Of a DNA stretch of 40,209 bases, positions 1 to 8,703 are shown piece after piece. The position numbers were made by a program, and so were the translations under genes. How positions within the stretch are numbered: position 1 is the stretch's first letter; the number at the start of each line of letters is the position of its first letter. This DNA is from Anaeroplasmataceae bacterium (GTDB lineage Bacteria; Bacillota_I; Bacilli_A; Acholeplasmatales; Anaeroplasmataceae): positions 1 through 40,209 of the forward strand of contig JAIDZC010000033.1 of NCBI GenBank assembly GCA_029057785.1, written 5' to 3'. Under the pieces are notes generated by a model that searched no databases, was not told the DNA's origin, and saw only the letters and a list, made by a program, of their open reading frames with translations.

Positions 1-1415
1 GATGAAGAAACACCCTTAACATTATTAGAAATCTCTTCTAGACTCTCTAAACGCTTTGCATAATTTTCTAAAGAGTCACTTCTGGCTCCTGGTCTAGCTG
101 AGGATAATGCATCAGCAGCAGCCACTAATACAGCAATTACACTCTTTGGAGCAACATCCTCGTGATGAGATGCAATTGCATCAATAACCTCTTTTGGTTC
201 ATGATATTTTTTAGCTAGCTCTACTCCAATTTCTACGTGGGAGCCTTCAATTTCATGATCAACAGCCTTACCAATATCATGAAGCAAGCCTGCACGACGA
301 GCAATAACCTCGTTTTCTCCAATTTCACTGGCAAGCTTTCCAGAAATCATTGCAGTTTCTAAGGAATGTAATAATACATTTTGTCCATAGCTTGTACGAT
401 AGTTTAAACGACCGATTAAACGAACTAAATCTGGATGTATTTTACCAATTCCTGCCTTAAATACAGCTTCCTCACCTTTTTCACGAATTGCCATTTCAAC
501 TTCACCACGGCAACGCTCAACAACCTCTTCAATTCTTGCTGGATGAATACGGCCATCGCCAACTAAAATTTCTAAGGAGCGCTTTGCAATTTCTCTACGT
601 ACTGGATCAAATCCAGATAATACGACTGCCTCTGGCGTATCGTCAATAATCAAATCTACACCAGTCAAGGATTCTAAGGTTCTAATGTTACGCCCCTCTC
701 TACCAATAATACGTCCTTTCATTTCCTCTACAGGCAATGATACTGTAGAAACTGTAGTTTCTCCAGCAGTTTCACCGGCATATTTTTGAATTGCTAAGGC
801 TAAAATATTCTTTGCCTTTGTCTTAACTTCTAATCGAGCCTTTTCCTCTTCCTCTTTGATATAGGTAGCAATTTCTGTGCTCATTTCCTCACGAACACGA
901 TCCATGATAATTGTTTTTGCTTCTTCCTTTGTTAAAGCAGCAATCTCAATCAGCTTTTGCTCCTGTTGCTTCAAAATGGCTTCAACCTTATTATTTTGTT
1001 GTTCTAATTCATTTTTCTTTTCATCAATCTTATTTTCTTTAGCATTCAACATTTCTTCACGTCGATCTAAATTAATAGAACGACGATCTAAAGTTTCCTC
1101 TCGCTGATTTAGCTTATTTTCTAAATCTACGACAGCACTTCTTCTTTCTTTAATGTCTCTATCCGCATCAGCTTTCATATTTGCGATTTCTTGTTTTGCT
1201 TCTGTTAAAGCCTCTTTTTTCTTCTTTTCGGCTTCACCTTCTGCCATCGCAATAATTTTTTCAGCCTCATTCTTTGTACGTGTAAAAGATTTTTCATGCA
1301 TCTTAACACGTATAAAATAACCTGCCACTAATCCAATAATTAATCCGAAGATTAAACACAAAACAATAAGAAGAATCCAAATTGAGGCACTTAAACTTAA
1401 AATAGTTAAACTCAT
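1..1415 (-). CDS. rny: Ribonuclease Y, 3' end cut by window edge
   Basis: Membrane-anchored endoribonuclease that starts mRNA decay in Firmicutes. I read 471 codons from an ATG at 1415, preceded by an AAGGGGGA ribosome binding site; by comparison with the usual roughly 520-residue family about 45 C-terminal residues lie outside the window. Visible order: an N-terminal transmembrane helix (about residues 8-28), a long charged coiled coil rich in E, K and R, a KH RNA-binding domain with [16 protein letters not shown], and an HD phosphohydrolase domain with [12 protein letters not shown] (H379, D380 by my count). All these are family hallmarks. It is transcribed alone from a strong promoter at 1462-1490 and is divergent from the repeat protein at 1620. 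No defect is visible in the part present. Confidence 0.97.
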   Translation of the reverse strand, partial: MSLTILSLSASIWILLIVLCLIFGLIIGLVAGYFIRVKMHEKSFTRTKNEAEKIIAMAEGEAEKKKKEALTEAKQEIANMKADADRDIKERRSAVVDLENKLNQREETLDRRSINLDRREEMLNAKENKIDEKKNELEQQNNKVEAILKQQEQKLIEIAALTKEEAKTIIMDRVREEMSTEIATYIKEEEEKARLEVKTKAKNILALAIQKYAGETAGETTVSTVSLPVEEMKGRIIGREGRNIRTLESLTGVDLIIDDTPEAVVLSGFDPVRREIAKRSLEILVGDGRIHPARIEEVVERCRGEVEMAIREKGEEAVFKAGIGKIHPDLVRLIGRLNYRTSYGQNVLLHSLETAMISGKLASEIGENEVIARRAGLLHDIGKAVDHEIEGSHVEIGVELAKKYHEPKEVIDAIASHHEDVAPKSVIAVLVAAADALSSARPGARSDSLENYAKRLESLEEISNNVKGVSS

Positions 1416-1461
1416 TATGTTTCCCCCTTGTTGATATAAATTTCACTTGAAATCACTTTTT

Positions 1462-1490
1462 ATTATACCCATTTTCTCCCTTTAAGTCAA
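1462..1490 (-). promoter_or_regulatory. Sigma-A promoter of rny
   Basis: On the minus strand TTGACT (1485-1490) and TATAAT (1462-1467) are separated by exactly 17 bases, about 47 bases upstream of the RNase Y start codon. This is a near-consensus housekeeping promoter. Confidence 0.85.
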
Positions 1491-1562
1491 TCAAAAACCC
1501 TTTTTAAATGCTAAATATGACAAAATAGGTATGAAATAACAAAAAAAATATCATAATTATTA

Positions 1563-1612
1563 GTGAAATTCTGTAAAGAATTTGTTATAATAGAAGATAT
1601 CATATGAGGTGA
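1563..1612 (+). promoter_or_regulatory. Promoter and ribosome binding site of the IQW-repeat protein
   Basis: A consensus -10 TATAAT (1586-1591) lies 17 bases after a weak -35 GTGAAA (1563-1568). GAGGTGA (1606-1612) sits seven bases before the ATG at 1620 and fixes that start. Confidence 0.65.
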
Positions 1613-1619
1613 AGTATAT

Positions 1620-2942
1620 ATGAAAGAAAATAAAAAGGGGAAATTTCATTTCCATTTACCAAAATTAACACCACTCAATTTAATATTGATGATTTTAATT
1701 CCAATTGTTTTATTTATAATCATTGCAATTCCTGTATTGTATGTTACTGATTATAATGCAAATAAGGTAACGCCTTTTGCAAGTCAATTAGAAGATGTAA
1801 ACAAAAAGGAAATAATTTATGGAGATAAAAATACGAAACTGGATTTTGAATTTGTGCTATATTGTACAAATTATGATAATGAATCAGGCACGATCAAATT
1901 CCAAGGATTTATCTACGAAAACGAAAACACAAGAAATGTTGTCAATTTAGCAGATCAAGTTTCAATTCGCATAGGAATGTATAGTGATTGGATTAAAGTA
2001 GAACAAACTTCTAGTTCTTATAATAAGTATATTGCTACAGGTCCTAGAACTGCTAAGGAACAAAGTAGAAGCCGTTATGATTTCACAATCTATAACATTC
2101 CAAAGCTACCTAAAAAAGGCAATCTACCTTTTATCAAAATCAATTCTATTCCCGTTTATGCTTACATTACTTATAAAACAACAGTTAATGGTACAAAAAC
2201 TGATAAAATGTATATCTTGAAATATACCTATAAAGATTATGTTATAGAATCAAAAACACTTGTAGATAATCGTAATATGGAATTAAATGTTTCTTCTACA
2301 AATATTCAGTGGAAATATAAAAACGATCTTTCATGGACAAATTCTATTGCTACTGAGGATTTGATTGGTATAGAAGCAAGAGCTTCCGATACACATATTC
2401 AATGGAAACGTAAATGTGATACAGAATGGACAAGTATAAGAGCATTTAATGAACTTTCAGGCTACTCTGACGGAAGAGTACCACAAGTAAAAATTGAAAG
2501 TGGGTATATTCGTTGGCGATTTGATGAAGACGATTCATGGAATTTACTAGTTAGCGTTTCAAGTTTAAAGGAAGTCGACGTAAGAGCTGATAAAGAAACT
2601 GGGTATATTCAGTGGAAACGTAAAAGTCAAACAGAATATACCAATTTAAAGGCTTTTTCAGAATTACCAAATTATACTTCTGAAAAAACGGTTGATGTTC
2701 GTATCAGCGGCAGCAATATTCAATGGAGATTTTCTTCTGAATCTGTCACCTGGACAACTTTACAAACTGTAGATTCTCTTATTGGTATGCGCGTTCAATT
2801 TGATGAGAATAGAAATGTACAATGGAAATGTGTAGATGATACGAAGTGGACAAATCTACTCATTAATGGAACACAAGTTAACGAATCAAATCTTGATTCA
2901 ACTCCTATTAAGTATGGACCTACTGCAGGTGGAATTGAATAA
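1620..2942 (+). CDS. Single-pass membrane protein with six extracellular IQW repeats
   Basis: Function unknown. The protein (440 residues) has a short basic cytoplasmic N-terminus, one strongly hydrophobic segment at about residues 20-43, and a long outside part, so a membrane-anchored surface protein is likely. There is no signal peptidase or LPXTG site. Residues about 50-215 form an unrecognised domain. Residues about 220-420 hold six imperfect repeats built around IQWK/R, six to ten polar residues, W-T-x-L, then a short L-x-G segment. Similar IQWR...WTNL units are common in tail-fibre and collagen-like adhesin proteins of Firmicutes phages and bacteria, which suggests a beta-rich binding stalk; that link is inference. 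It is monocistronic, with a good ribosome binding site and a strong terminator directly after the stop. Confidence 0.8.
   Translation: MKENKKGKFHFHLPKLTPLNLILMILIPIVLFIIIAIPVLYVTDYNANKVTPFASQLEDVNKKEIIYGDKNTKLDFEFVLYCTNYDNESGTIKFQGFIYENENTRNVVNLADQVSIRIGMYSDWIKVEQTSSSYNKYIATGPRTAKEQSRSRYDFTIYNIPKLPKKGNLPFIKINSIPVYAYITYKTTVNGTKTDKMYILKYTYKDYVIESKTLVDNRNMELNVSSTNIQWKYKNDLSWTNSIATEDLIGIEARASDTHIQWKRKCDTEWTSIRAFNELSGYSDGRVPQVKIESGYIRWRFDEDDSWNLLVSVSSLKEVDVRADKETGYIQWKRKSQTEYTNLKAFSELPNYTSEKTVDVRISGSNIQWRFSSESVTWTTLQTVDSLIGMRVQFDENRNVQWKCVDDTKWTNLLINGTQVNESNLDSTPIKYGPTAGGIE
2277..2879 (+). repeat. Six diverged IQW protein-coding repeats
   Basis: Cores in order: NIQWKYKNDLSWTNS, HIQWKRKCDTEWTSI, YIRWRFDEDDSWNLL, YIQWKRKSQTEYTNL, NIQWRFSSESVTWTTL and NVQWKCVDDTKWTNL. 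Unit length is about 30-40 residues. Units 2 and 4 have a longer linker containing N/S-ELxxY, so the array may be built of alternating two-unit modules. Confidence 0.8.
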
Positions 2943-2947
2943 AAATA

Positions 2948-2986
2948 AAAAGGTGATGTTTCTAGTTAAACATCCCTTTTCTTTTT
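2948..2986. terminator. Bidirectional intrinsic terminator
   Basis: GATGTTT and AAACATC pair around a CTAGTT loop, and the stem extends with AAAAGG/CCTTTT. It is followed by CTTTTT on the plus strand and by a T-rich run on the minus strand. It lies between the converging genes ending at 2942 and 2985, so it can serve both. Confidence 0.85.
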
Positions 2987-3485
2987 ACTTGAATTTACAA
3001 TTCTTCAATATTTTTGTTGGAAAAAACTCACCCAGCTCTAACCCTATTATAAAAGATTTTTCTAAAGACAACTGAAATTGTTCAAGGATTTTTACTCCCT
3101 CTTCTTCTTTACCACAATATAGTGTAATATGGGGTTCCCAAGGAAATCCATCCGAATAGTTTCCTTCAAAGGCTTTGTGAAGGAGCTCTAGTTCTTTTGT
3201 CAATCTTGGTTTGACAAAAATAACTTGATGATTGAAATGATCTAAACCTATAAGCTCTATAGCACTGGGCTCACTTATCTTTTGAATTTGATTCATTTTC
3301 TCTAATAGGGCATCCTTTTGTTCTACTGGAAAGCTCCCTAATGAAATGTGAAAAGGAATTCCCATCGTTTGAGTACCATTAGGAAATATCTTTAATATTT
3401 CATTTTGCAAATAAGTTAATTCTTTTTGGCTTTCATCATCTAGCACTGCATAAATAGTTAAAAATTTTTCTTTTTTCATTATCAT
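2985..3485 (-). CDS. 2'-5' RNA ligase family / 2H phosphoesterase
   Basis: The 166-residue protein carries the two H-x-S/T-x motifs that define the 2H phosphoesterase superfamily: HISL (H46, S48) and HITL (H119, T121). These paired histidines act on cyclic or 2'-5' phosphodiester bonds in RNA or nucleotides; the physiological substrate here cannot be told from sequence. Length is normal for the family. The start at 3485 has AGGTG nine bases upstream; an internal ATG six bases further in is possible but more poorly spaced. That AGGTG lies inside the 3' arm of a terminator-like hairpin (3491-3524), so translation may depend on the RNA fold or on readthrough from the small gene upstream. Confidence 0.85.
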   Translation of the reverse strand: MIMKKEKFLTIYAVLDDESQKELTYLQNEILKIFPNGTQTMGIPFHISLGSFPVEQKDALLEKMNQIQKISEPSAIELIGLDHFNHQVIFVKPRLTKELELLHKAFEGNYSDGFPWEPHITLYCGKEEEGVKILEQFQLSLEKSFIIGLELGEFFPTKILKNCKFK

Positions 3486-3490
3486 ATTTT

Positions 3491-3524
3491 AAAACACCTA
3501 GCTATTATAGTGGCTAGGTGTTTT
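3491..3524 (-). terminator. 12-bp terminator hairpin overlapping the next gene's ribosome binding site
   Basis: AAAACACCTAGC (3491-3502) and GCTAGGTGTTTT (3513-3524) form a perfect stem with a ten-base loop. It directly follows the stop of the 72-residue gene. Read on the minus strand the 3' arm supplies both a short T run and the AGGTG Shine-Dalgarno sequence of the 2H phosphoesterase. Confidence 0.75.
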
Positions 3525-3528
3525 TCTC

Positions 3529-3747
3529 CTATAAACTGAATTTTTTAGACTTACTGTCACCTTTGAAAGTAACCTCTAGCTCATTTACAGCGCTGCGTAA
3601 AGTCTTTAAAATCTTGTCCACATCATGAACATCATAGTCATAATTACTTGTATTTGCAAGATTTCCTATTAAAGAAATTTGCTTTAAAGCATTGTTTGTA
3701 CGAGCTTCTGCAAGTCTTGTAAATTTTTCTCTTTTTGTTTCTTCCAT
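3529..3747 (-). CDS. Small conserved hypothetical protein (EKFxRLAEARTN type)
   Basis: A 72-residue basic, helical protein with REKFTRLAEARTNNALKQI, GNLANTSNY and a following D-V-D-K-I helix. I recognise this layout as a widespread small Firmicutes protein of unknown function; its AEARTN segment and short helices could suit nucleic-acid or protein binding, but that is a guess. The start at 3747 has GAAGGA ten or so bases upstream and a promoter of its own (3772-3799). It ends at a strong hairpin, so it is probably transcribed alone with limited readthrough to the 2H phosphoesterase. Confidence 0.75.
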   Translation of the reverse strand: MEETKREKFTRLAEARTNNALKQISLIGNLANTSNYDYDVHDVDKILKTLRSAVNELEVTFKGDSKSKKFSL

Positions 3748-3771
3748 CTTTATTAACCATCCTTCACTATA

Positions 3772-3799
3772 ATTTTACAATATATTGCAAAAATGTCAA
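3772..3799 (-). promoter_or_regulatory. Promoter of the 72-residue gene
   Basis: Consensus TTGACA (3794-3799 on the minus strand) and TAAAAT (3772-3777) with 16-base spacing, just ahead of the ribosome binding site. It lies in the short gap after the ABC exporter operon. Confidence 0.65.
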
Positions 3800-3814
3800 T
3801 TATCTTTTTAAAAT

Positions 3815-5572
3815 TTAAGCCAGTTTGTAGTTTTTAGCTTGGGAGGTAAAAAGTTTATAATAAAGACTATTCTTTTCTTTCATTAAATTCTCGTGTGAAT
3901 CAAAATTAGAAACCTTACCATTTTCTAAAACTAATATTTTATCACAGAAAATAGATGAGGACATACGATGAGAAATATAGATAGCTGTTTTATGTAGAAC
4001 CATTTTATTAAAGTTCTCATAAATTTCTGCTTCTGCAAGTGGATCTAGTGCACTCGTAGGTTCATCTAAAATTAACAAATCAGCATGCTTTGCTAAAGCT
4101 CTCGCAATAGCAATCTTTTGTCTTTGCCCACCAGATAACTCAACTCCACCTTCATCATAATTTTTTGAAAGTACAGAATCATATTTTTGAGGTAGTGACT
4201 CAATTGCTTCTTTGATGCCCACCTCTTCACAAATTGATTTTAAAGATTCCTCCTCTAATTGTGGATGAATGTTTTCTTTTATAGAATAAGCAAATAATTT
4301 ATAATCCTGAAATACAGCACTAATCGTTTTGATATATTGTTCTTTTTGGTAATTCTGAATAGGGATGCCATTAATTCTAATCTCTCCTTCAGTAATTGAA
4401 TATAGTCTACAAATGAGTTTGACAATTGTTGTCTTCCCTGCTCCATTCAAACCAACAATGGAGATCTTTTCACCCTTTTTAATTTCAAAGGAAACATCTT
4501 CTAAAACATAGGTATCGGTTTTTGGATATTTAAAATACACATGATCAAAGCAAATCGTATCTAAGCTTTCTAAAATTACCTTTCCTTCTACTTTCTCTGT
4601 CGCTACTTCCATCAGTTCCACTAAAGGTGTAATATACTCTATTGCACGAATATATTGTCCATTGGCCTCTATTATGGATGTAATACAATCTGAAAAGCTT
4701 ATTGCAGAAGAAATGGTAAGTGTGAAGCTAGAAATTGGTAAGTGCTGAATCAAGGTTCTAATCCCTACCATACAATAAATAATTGCCATTTGAATATAAC
4801 GTAAGCCAGAAATTAAAGAATCATACAAATTCATTCCTACATTCACTTTTCTAAAATTTTTTGCCATCTGTTTAGAAAAACTATCCATATTATTTTTCAG
4901 CAATTCACCTAAACTATATAATCTAAAATCCTTACATTGAGTGGGACTCATTAATGTGTTTAGATAATATCCATATTTAAAATTGATTGGTAAGAGTTCC
5001 TTATAAAACTTGACCTGTGATTTCATCATAAAATACACAATCAAAATATTTAAAATAATTCCTATCACAAGAACAATAACTAACATCCAGTCAAAAGTAA
5101 TGATAATAGATATTAGCCCAATAATAGATACAATGCTTGAAAGTATTTTAGCCCCACTATTCATTAAAGAATATAAGGCACCCATATTAATCACTCCCAT
5201 TTCAGCATTCTTTTTGAGTTCTAAATAATGAGGATCTTCTAAATACTGAAATGGCAAATCCATTATTTTTTCAGATAAAGCCTGTTCTATAGCTTCACTC
5301 ATTTTAACCTGATGAACATCTATCAAGCGGATTGCAAATTGATTTAGTAAGGACAAAAGTACTTCTACTCCAACAAGTGCTATTCCCATATAGATTGTAT
5401 GGATATAGGCCCCCTTTTCCATTTGACCAATCAATAAAGAAAGGGTATACGCTCCAAAGAGAGTCATTAAAGAAGTAATCAAGATTTGAAAGAGTAACAC
5501 AAAGAAATAGGACTTATGCACCTTAAAAGAAATCTTTAAAAATTTCAAAAGGATATGCTTAGGCTTCTTCAT
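3815..5572 (-). CDS. ABC exporter half-transporter, second subunit
   Basis: About 585 residues with an N-terminal six-helix exporter domain (about residues 1-320) and a C-terminal ATPase. ATPase motifs: Walker A GLNGAGKTT, Q-loop FQDYKLF, signature LSGGQRQK, Walker B LLILDEPTSALD and the switch histidine in YISHR, all intact. I chose the ATG at 5572 (MKKPKHILL) because GGAGGGAGGTAA precedes it; the open frame runs 31 codons further upstream without a ribosome binding site. The start overlaps the end of the partner gene by 14 bases, so translation is coupled. Both subunits belong to the same exporter class and most likely form a heterodimer. Substrate unknown: lipids, peptides or drugs are all possible. 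Confidence 0.93.
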   Translation of the reverse strand: MKKPKHILLKFLKISFKVHKSYFFVLLFQILITSLMTLFGAYTLSLLIGQMEKGAYIHTIYMGIALVGVEVLLSLLNQFAIRLIDVHQVKMSEAIEQALSEKIMDLPFQYLEDPHYLELKKNAEMGVINMGALYSLMNSGAKILSSIVSIIGLISIIITFDWMLVIVLVIGIILNILIVYFMMKSQVKFYKELLPINFKYGYYLNTLMSPTQCKDFRLYSLGELLKNNMDSFSKQMAKNFRKVNVGMNLYDSLISGLRYIQMAIIYCMVGIRTLIQHLPISSFTLTISSAISFSDCITSIIEANGQYIRAIEYITPLVELMEVATEKVEGKVILESLDTICFDHVYFKYPKTDTYVLEDVSFEIKKGEKISIVGLNGAGKTTIVKLICRLYSITEGEIRINGIPIQNYQKEQYIKTISAVFQDYKLFAYSIKENIHPQLEEESLKSICEEVGIKEAIESLPQKYDSVLSKNYDEGGVELSGGQRQKIAIARALAKHADLLILDEPTSALDPLAEAEIYENFNKMVLHKTAIYISHRMSSSIFCDKILVLENGKVSNFDSHENLMKEKNSLYYKLFTSQAKNYKLA

Positions 5573-7373
5573 TTGGGTTACCTCCCTCCTGATAATATTT
5601 CCCTTGAACAGTAAACATATGATAATAACCTTTTTGGGCTTGTAAAAGTTCTTCATGCGTACCATATTCCTTTAATCCTTCCGAATCAAAGAAAGCAATT
5701 TTATCGCAGAACTTTGTAGAAGAAAGACGATGAGAAATATAGATAGCGGTCTTATTGGTAACTAAATCATCAAAAGACTGATAAATTTCTGCTTCTGCTA
5801 AAGCATCTAAGGCACTCGTTGGTTCATCTAAAATAACAACATTTCCATTCTTATATAGAGCTCTAGCAATGGCAAGCTTTTGTCTTTGCCCACCTGACAT
5901 ATCCACACCATTTTCATCAATGACCTTAAGCATTGGAGTATCATACGCTAAAGGTAAATTTTCAATATACTCTCCTAATCCAACACGCTCTAAACAATCC
6001 TTCCCTCGAAGATAAGCTTCTTTTGATTGATCTGTACCAATAACATTTTCCATTATACTACAAGCAAAGATGTCAAAATCCTGAAATACTGTGCTAAACA
6101 TCTTGTAATAAGATTCTTTATCAAATTGATCTACTGGAATCCCATTTATAAATATCTCTCCTTTTGTTGGTTTAAATAAACCACAAATCAATTTAATAAT
6201 GGTTGTCTTACCAGCACCATTTTCTCCAACAATAGCTAATTTTTCACCTGGAAATATAGTAAAGTTAAAATCCTTTAAAATCCATTTCTCTGTATCAGGA
6301 TATTTAAACCAAACATTTTTAAATTCAATTTTAGGAGCCGCATCTAAGCAAATATCTGTGATTGTGCCTGATGTTTTATAAATCTCTTGGTTGTCTAAAA
6401 AGTCAAAATAGGATTCTGTTAATTTGACATTAGTTATACAAGTTGTAATCTCAGAAGCAAAATTTCTTAAAACAGTTGTAAAGGCAACAATCGTTGTGAT
6501 GTATAAGGAAACATCAGCAATTGTGATTGCCTTATCAAAATAGGCTTTGATGATAAAATAATAGGAAAGTCCATCTTCTATAAGTAGCATTAGTAAACCA
6601 AACAAGGAATAAAGAAATCTCTTATTTCCTATGGCAGCAAAAATTTTAATGTAGCTTAAGGATTTATCCTTATATTTTTCCATCAGAAAATTCTTTAGTC
6701 CAAAGACACGAATATCCTTACCATAAGAAAAATCACTACATGTATTATAAAAATAATATTTTTGTCTACTAGAGTGCGCCCTATCCTTCTTGCGTTTATT
6801 GATATATCTTGTAACCCCTTGGTTCGCTAAGGCCGTAACAAGGGTAGAACAAAGACACAATAGTGCAATCCAAACATTAAATAAAGATAAAATAACACTA
6901 AATAGAATAATACTAATTAAGCTTTTAAAAATATTTTCTAAATTCTTATATACAGGCTGAAATCCCCAACCATCGCTTTGTAAAGCCTCAAAACCCACAT
7001 TAACTTCATCTTGAAAGTGAGGATTTTCTATTTTCTCATAGTCCACCTCAGAATACAGCTTTATAACACGCTGGAATTCCGTTTCTCTAAGGCACCAATA
7101 ATTTGTATCCGTAATGCCCCTAAATATACTAGATATAGTATAACAAAGAATGGATGCTCCTGTGAGAACGCCTATGATCAAAATTAAATCATTCCTAGAT
7201 CTATTTTGAGAAATACACTCAATGATTAGCTTAGAATAGAATACCCCGATAACCGGAATACAACCACCAAATAAAGCAATCATTGGCCAGTAAAAATAAA
7301 TAGAACTCAGTTTAGATGTTTTAATCAAATGAATCTGTCTTCCTAATGTTCGAAAGAAAGTATTCTTTTTCAT
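5559..7373 (-). CDS. ABC exporter half-transporter, first subunit
   Basis: A 604-residue membrane-ATPase fusion. The membrane domain covers about residues 1-330. The ATPase has Walker A GENGAGKTT, Q-loop FQDFDIF, signature MSGGQRQK, Walker B VVILDEPTSALD and YISHR. Motifs are intact in both subunits, so there is no sign of the one-dead-site asymmetry common in heterodimeric exporters apart from the M for L in this signature. AAGGTGG, which overlaps the stop of the DUF4097 gene, precedes the ATG at 7373. Third gene of the DUF2089 operon, so export is likely controlled by that regulator. Confidence 0.93.
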   Translation of the reverse strand: MKKNTFFRTLGRQIHLIKTSKLSSIYFYWPMIALFGGCIPVIGVFYSKLIIECISQNRSRNDLILIIGVLTGASILCYTISSIFRGITDTNYWCLRETEFQRVIKLYSEVDYEKIENPHFQDEVNVGFEALQSDGWGFQPVYKNLENIFKSLISIILFSVILSLFNVWIALLCLCSTLVTALANQGVTRYINKRKKDRAHSSRQKYYFYNTCSDFSYGKDIRVFGLKNFLMEKYKDKSLSYIKIFAAIGNKRFLYSLFGLLMLLIEDGLSYYFIIKAYFDKAITIADVSLYITTIVAFTTVLRNFASEITTCITNVKLTESYFDFLDNQEIYKTSGTITDICLDAAPKIEFKNVWFKYPDTEKWILKDFNFTIFPGEKLAIVGENGAGKTTIIKLICGLFKPTKGEIFINGIPVDQFDKESYYKMFSTVFQDFDIFACSIMENVIGTDQSKEAYLRGKDCLERVGLGEYIENLPLAYDTPMLKVIDENGVDMSGGQRQKLAIARALYKNGNVVILDEPTSALDALAEAEIYQSFDDLVTNKTAIYISHRLSSTKFCDKIAFFDSEGLKEYGTHEELLQAQKGYYHMFTVQGKYYQEGGNPNEEA

Positions 7374-7388
7374 AAAAGCACCACCTTT

Positions 7389-8264
7389 TTAACACTTAAA
7401 CTTAAAGCTATTTTTGATGATTTCAGAAATACTTTTGCTGATGACCTTTCCGCTAATTTCAACCTCTCCTGAAACGGTTGTAACCTTAACCTTGGTATCA
7501 TCTGCACCTTCTTCAATTCGAATATCCCCACTTACAGTACTCATAGTGTATTCAGCATCATTGGAAATTTGTATACTAATATCTCCTGAAACTGTAGAAA
7601 GTTTAACAGTATCTGCTGTAATCTCCTCTACAGTAATATCCCCTGATACACTGCTAATCTTAACAATTGGAGCCTCCACATCGTATAGTTCAATATCACC
7701 ACTAGTATTATTGATTACAATTGATTCCTCTGCAATGATATTTAAATCATTTACATCCCCATTTACATTTGATAAAGAAAAATCTGTACATTGAATTCTA
7801 AAATCACAAGTGACATCACAATTCACATTGTTGATTATGAATTGACCAAATTGAACATTAGATCCCACATACATCTTTCCTTCAAAATGTCTTCTTTTGA
7901 AAGAACCAAATACTTTACTTTTTAAATGAATGTTATTCCTTTCTCTCACAATTGATACATATTTGAAAGCATCCTCATCAATATCAAATTCTATGCCAGT
8001 GCATTCCTCTTTTCTTTCGATATTGAAATCAGAAAAGCACTCCAAATCTAATGTCACATCAAATGCGGAAGAGTCCTTCTTAGGTTTGCTAGCCGTAAGC
8101 ACAATATCTTCTATAGAATCAAAACGCTCTATGATTTCTTCATCACTCATTCCTGCTTCATGGCCTAAGGAGAAATGCTCTAAATACTTTGCAACAATTT
8201 CATCTCTATTTTCTACATTTGCCTCTTCTAAGGCTTTTCTTAATTCTTCTAAAAACTTTTCCAT
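7389..8264 (-). CDS. HAAS/DUF1700 plus DUF4097 beta-repeat protein
   Basis: A 291-residue protein without a membrane segment. Residues 1-55 (LEELRKALEE, YLEHFSLGHEAGMSDEEII) match the helical HAAS/DUF1700 domain found next to small transcription regulators in Firmicutes. Residues about 65-280 form a right-handed beta repeat of the DUF4097 type, with recurring TVSGDI/SVSGDI turns about 20-25 residues apart. DUF4097 proteins such as LiaG occur with envelope-stress regulators and ABC transporters, which fits this operon. AAGGAG ten bases upstream supports the ATG at 8264, and the gene starts one base after the regulator's stop. Its role is probably sensory or regulatory; no enzymatic motif is visible. 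Confidence 0.85.
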   Translation of the reverse strand: MEKFLEELRKALEEANVENRDEIVAKYLEHFSLGHEAGMSDEEIIERFDSIEDIVLTASKPKKDSSAFDVTLDLECFSDFNIERKEECTGIEFDIDEDAFKYVSIVRERNNIHLKSKVFGSFKRRHFEGKMYVGSNVQFGQFIINNVNCDVTCDFRIQCTDFSLSNVNGDVNDLNIIAEESIVINNTSGDIELYDVEAPIVKISSVSGDITVEEITADTVKLSTVSGDISIQISNDAEYTMSTVSGDIRIEEGADDTKVKVTTVSGEVEISGKVISKSISEIIKNSFKFKC

Positions 8265-8265
8265 T

Positions 8266-8643
8266 TTAATTCATCTCCTTTAATAATTTTTCTGCTTCCT
8301 CAAAACTAATTTCTTTTCGCTTTAATGCAGATAAAATTTCTTCTCTAGACATTTTCTCTTCAGGAAGAATATTATTTGACTCATATCCTAAATTCTTAAT
8401 CAATTCAGCTAAATTCTTTTTCACAGTAGGATAAGAAACTCCTAAATCTTTTTCCACTCCCTTAATATTTCCAGCATTCTTGATAAAAATTAACGCAAAT
8501 TCCTGAAGCTCTCTAGATAGATAATCAAACTTAGACAATTGAAATTCACCTGAAAGCTTAGTGTCACAGCATTTACAGCTTAATTCTGTAACAATGAGCT
8601 TATCTCCACAAATAGGACAATTTCCTAATATCTTCTTTTTCAT
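8266..8643 (-). CDS. DUF2089 zinc-ribbon / helix-turn-helix regulator
   Basis: About 125 residues. The N-terminus has a four-cysteine ribbon (CPICG near residue 9 and CKCCDTK near 29), followed by GEFQLSKFDYLS, then a helix-turn-helix (NIKGVEKDLGVSYPTVKKNL). The C-terminal tail (SREEILSALKRKEISFEEA) is the SHOCT-like module usual in DUF2089 proteins. I prefer the ATG at 8643: AAAGGA lies ten bases before it, and the two extra codons reached by the TTG at 8649 add nothing the family has. As first gene of the operon it is likely an autoregulator of the DUF4097 protein and the exporter. Confidence 0.88.
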   Translation of the reverse strand: MKKKILGNCPICGDKLIVTELSCKCCDTKLSGEFQLSKFDYLSRELQEFALIFIKNAGNIKGVEKDLGVSYPTVKKNLAELIKNLGYESNNILPEEKMSREEILSALKRKEISFEEAEKLLKEMN

Positions 8644-8675
8644 AAACAATCATTCCTTTCTTGATTTTTAATTAT

Positions 8676-8703
8676 ATATTACAACAAAAATTAATTTTGT
8701 CAA
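8676..8703 (-). promoter_or_regulatory. Promoter of the DUF2089-ABC exporter operon
   Basis: TTGACA (8698-8703, minus strand) and TAATAT (8676-8681) with 16-base spacing, about 33 bases upstream of the regulator's ATG. One TTAATTTT box lies in the spacer and four more lie upstream of the -35. Confidence 0.7.

Noticed and set aside
877-1107. 76-residue plus-strand frame inside RNase Y
   Set aside because: It is antisense to the coiled-coil part of RNase Y, is low-complexity S/F-rich and has no ribosome binding site; a shadow frame.
5573-5665. Longer N-terminus for the second ABC exporter subunit
   Set aside because: The 31 extra codons overlap the end of the first subunit's ATPase and lack a ribosome binding site, while 5572 has GGAGGGAGG.
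7414-8283. Two plus-strand frames of 126 and 117 residues
   Set aside because: They mirror the DUF4097 beta repeats and the HAAS domain on the opposite strand; Ser/Thr-rich periodicity comes from the real gene.
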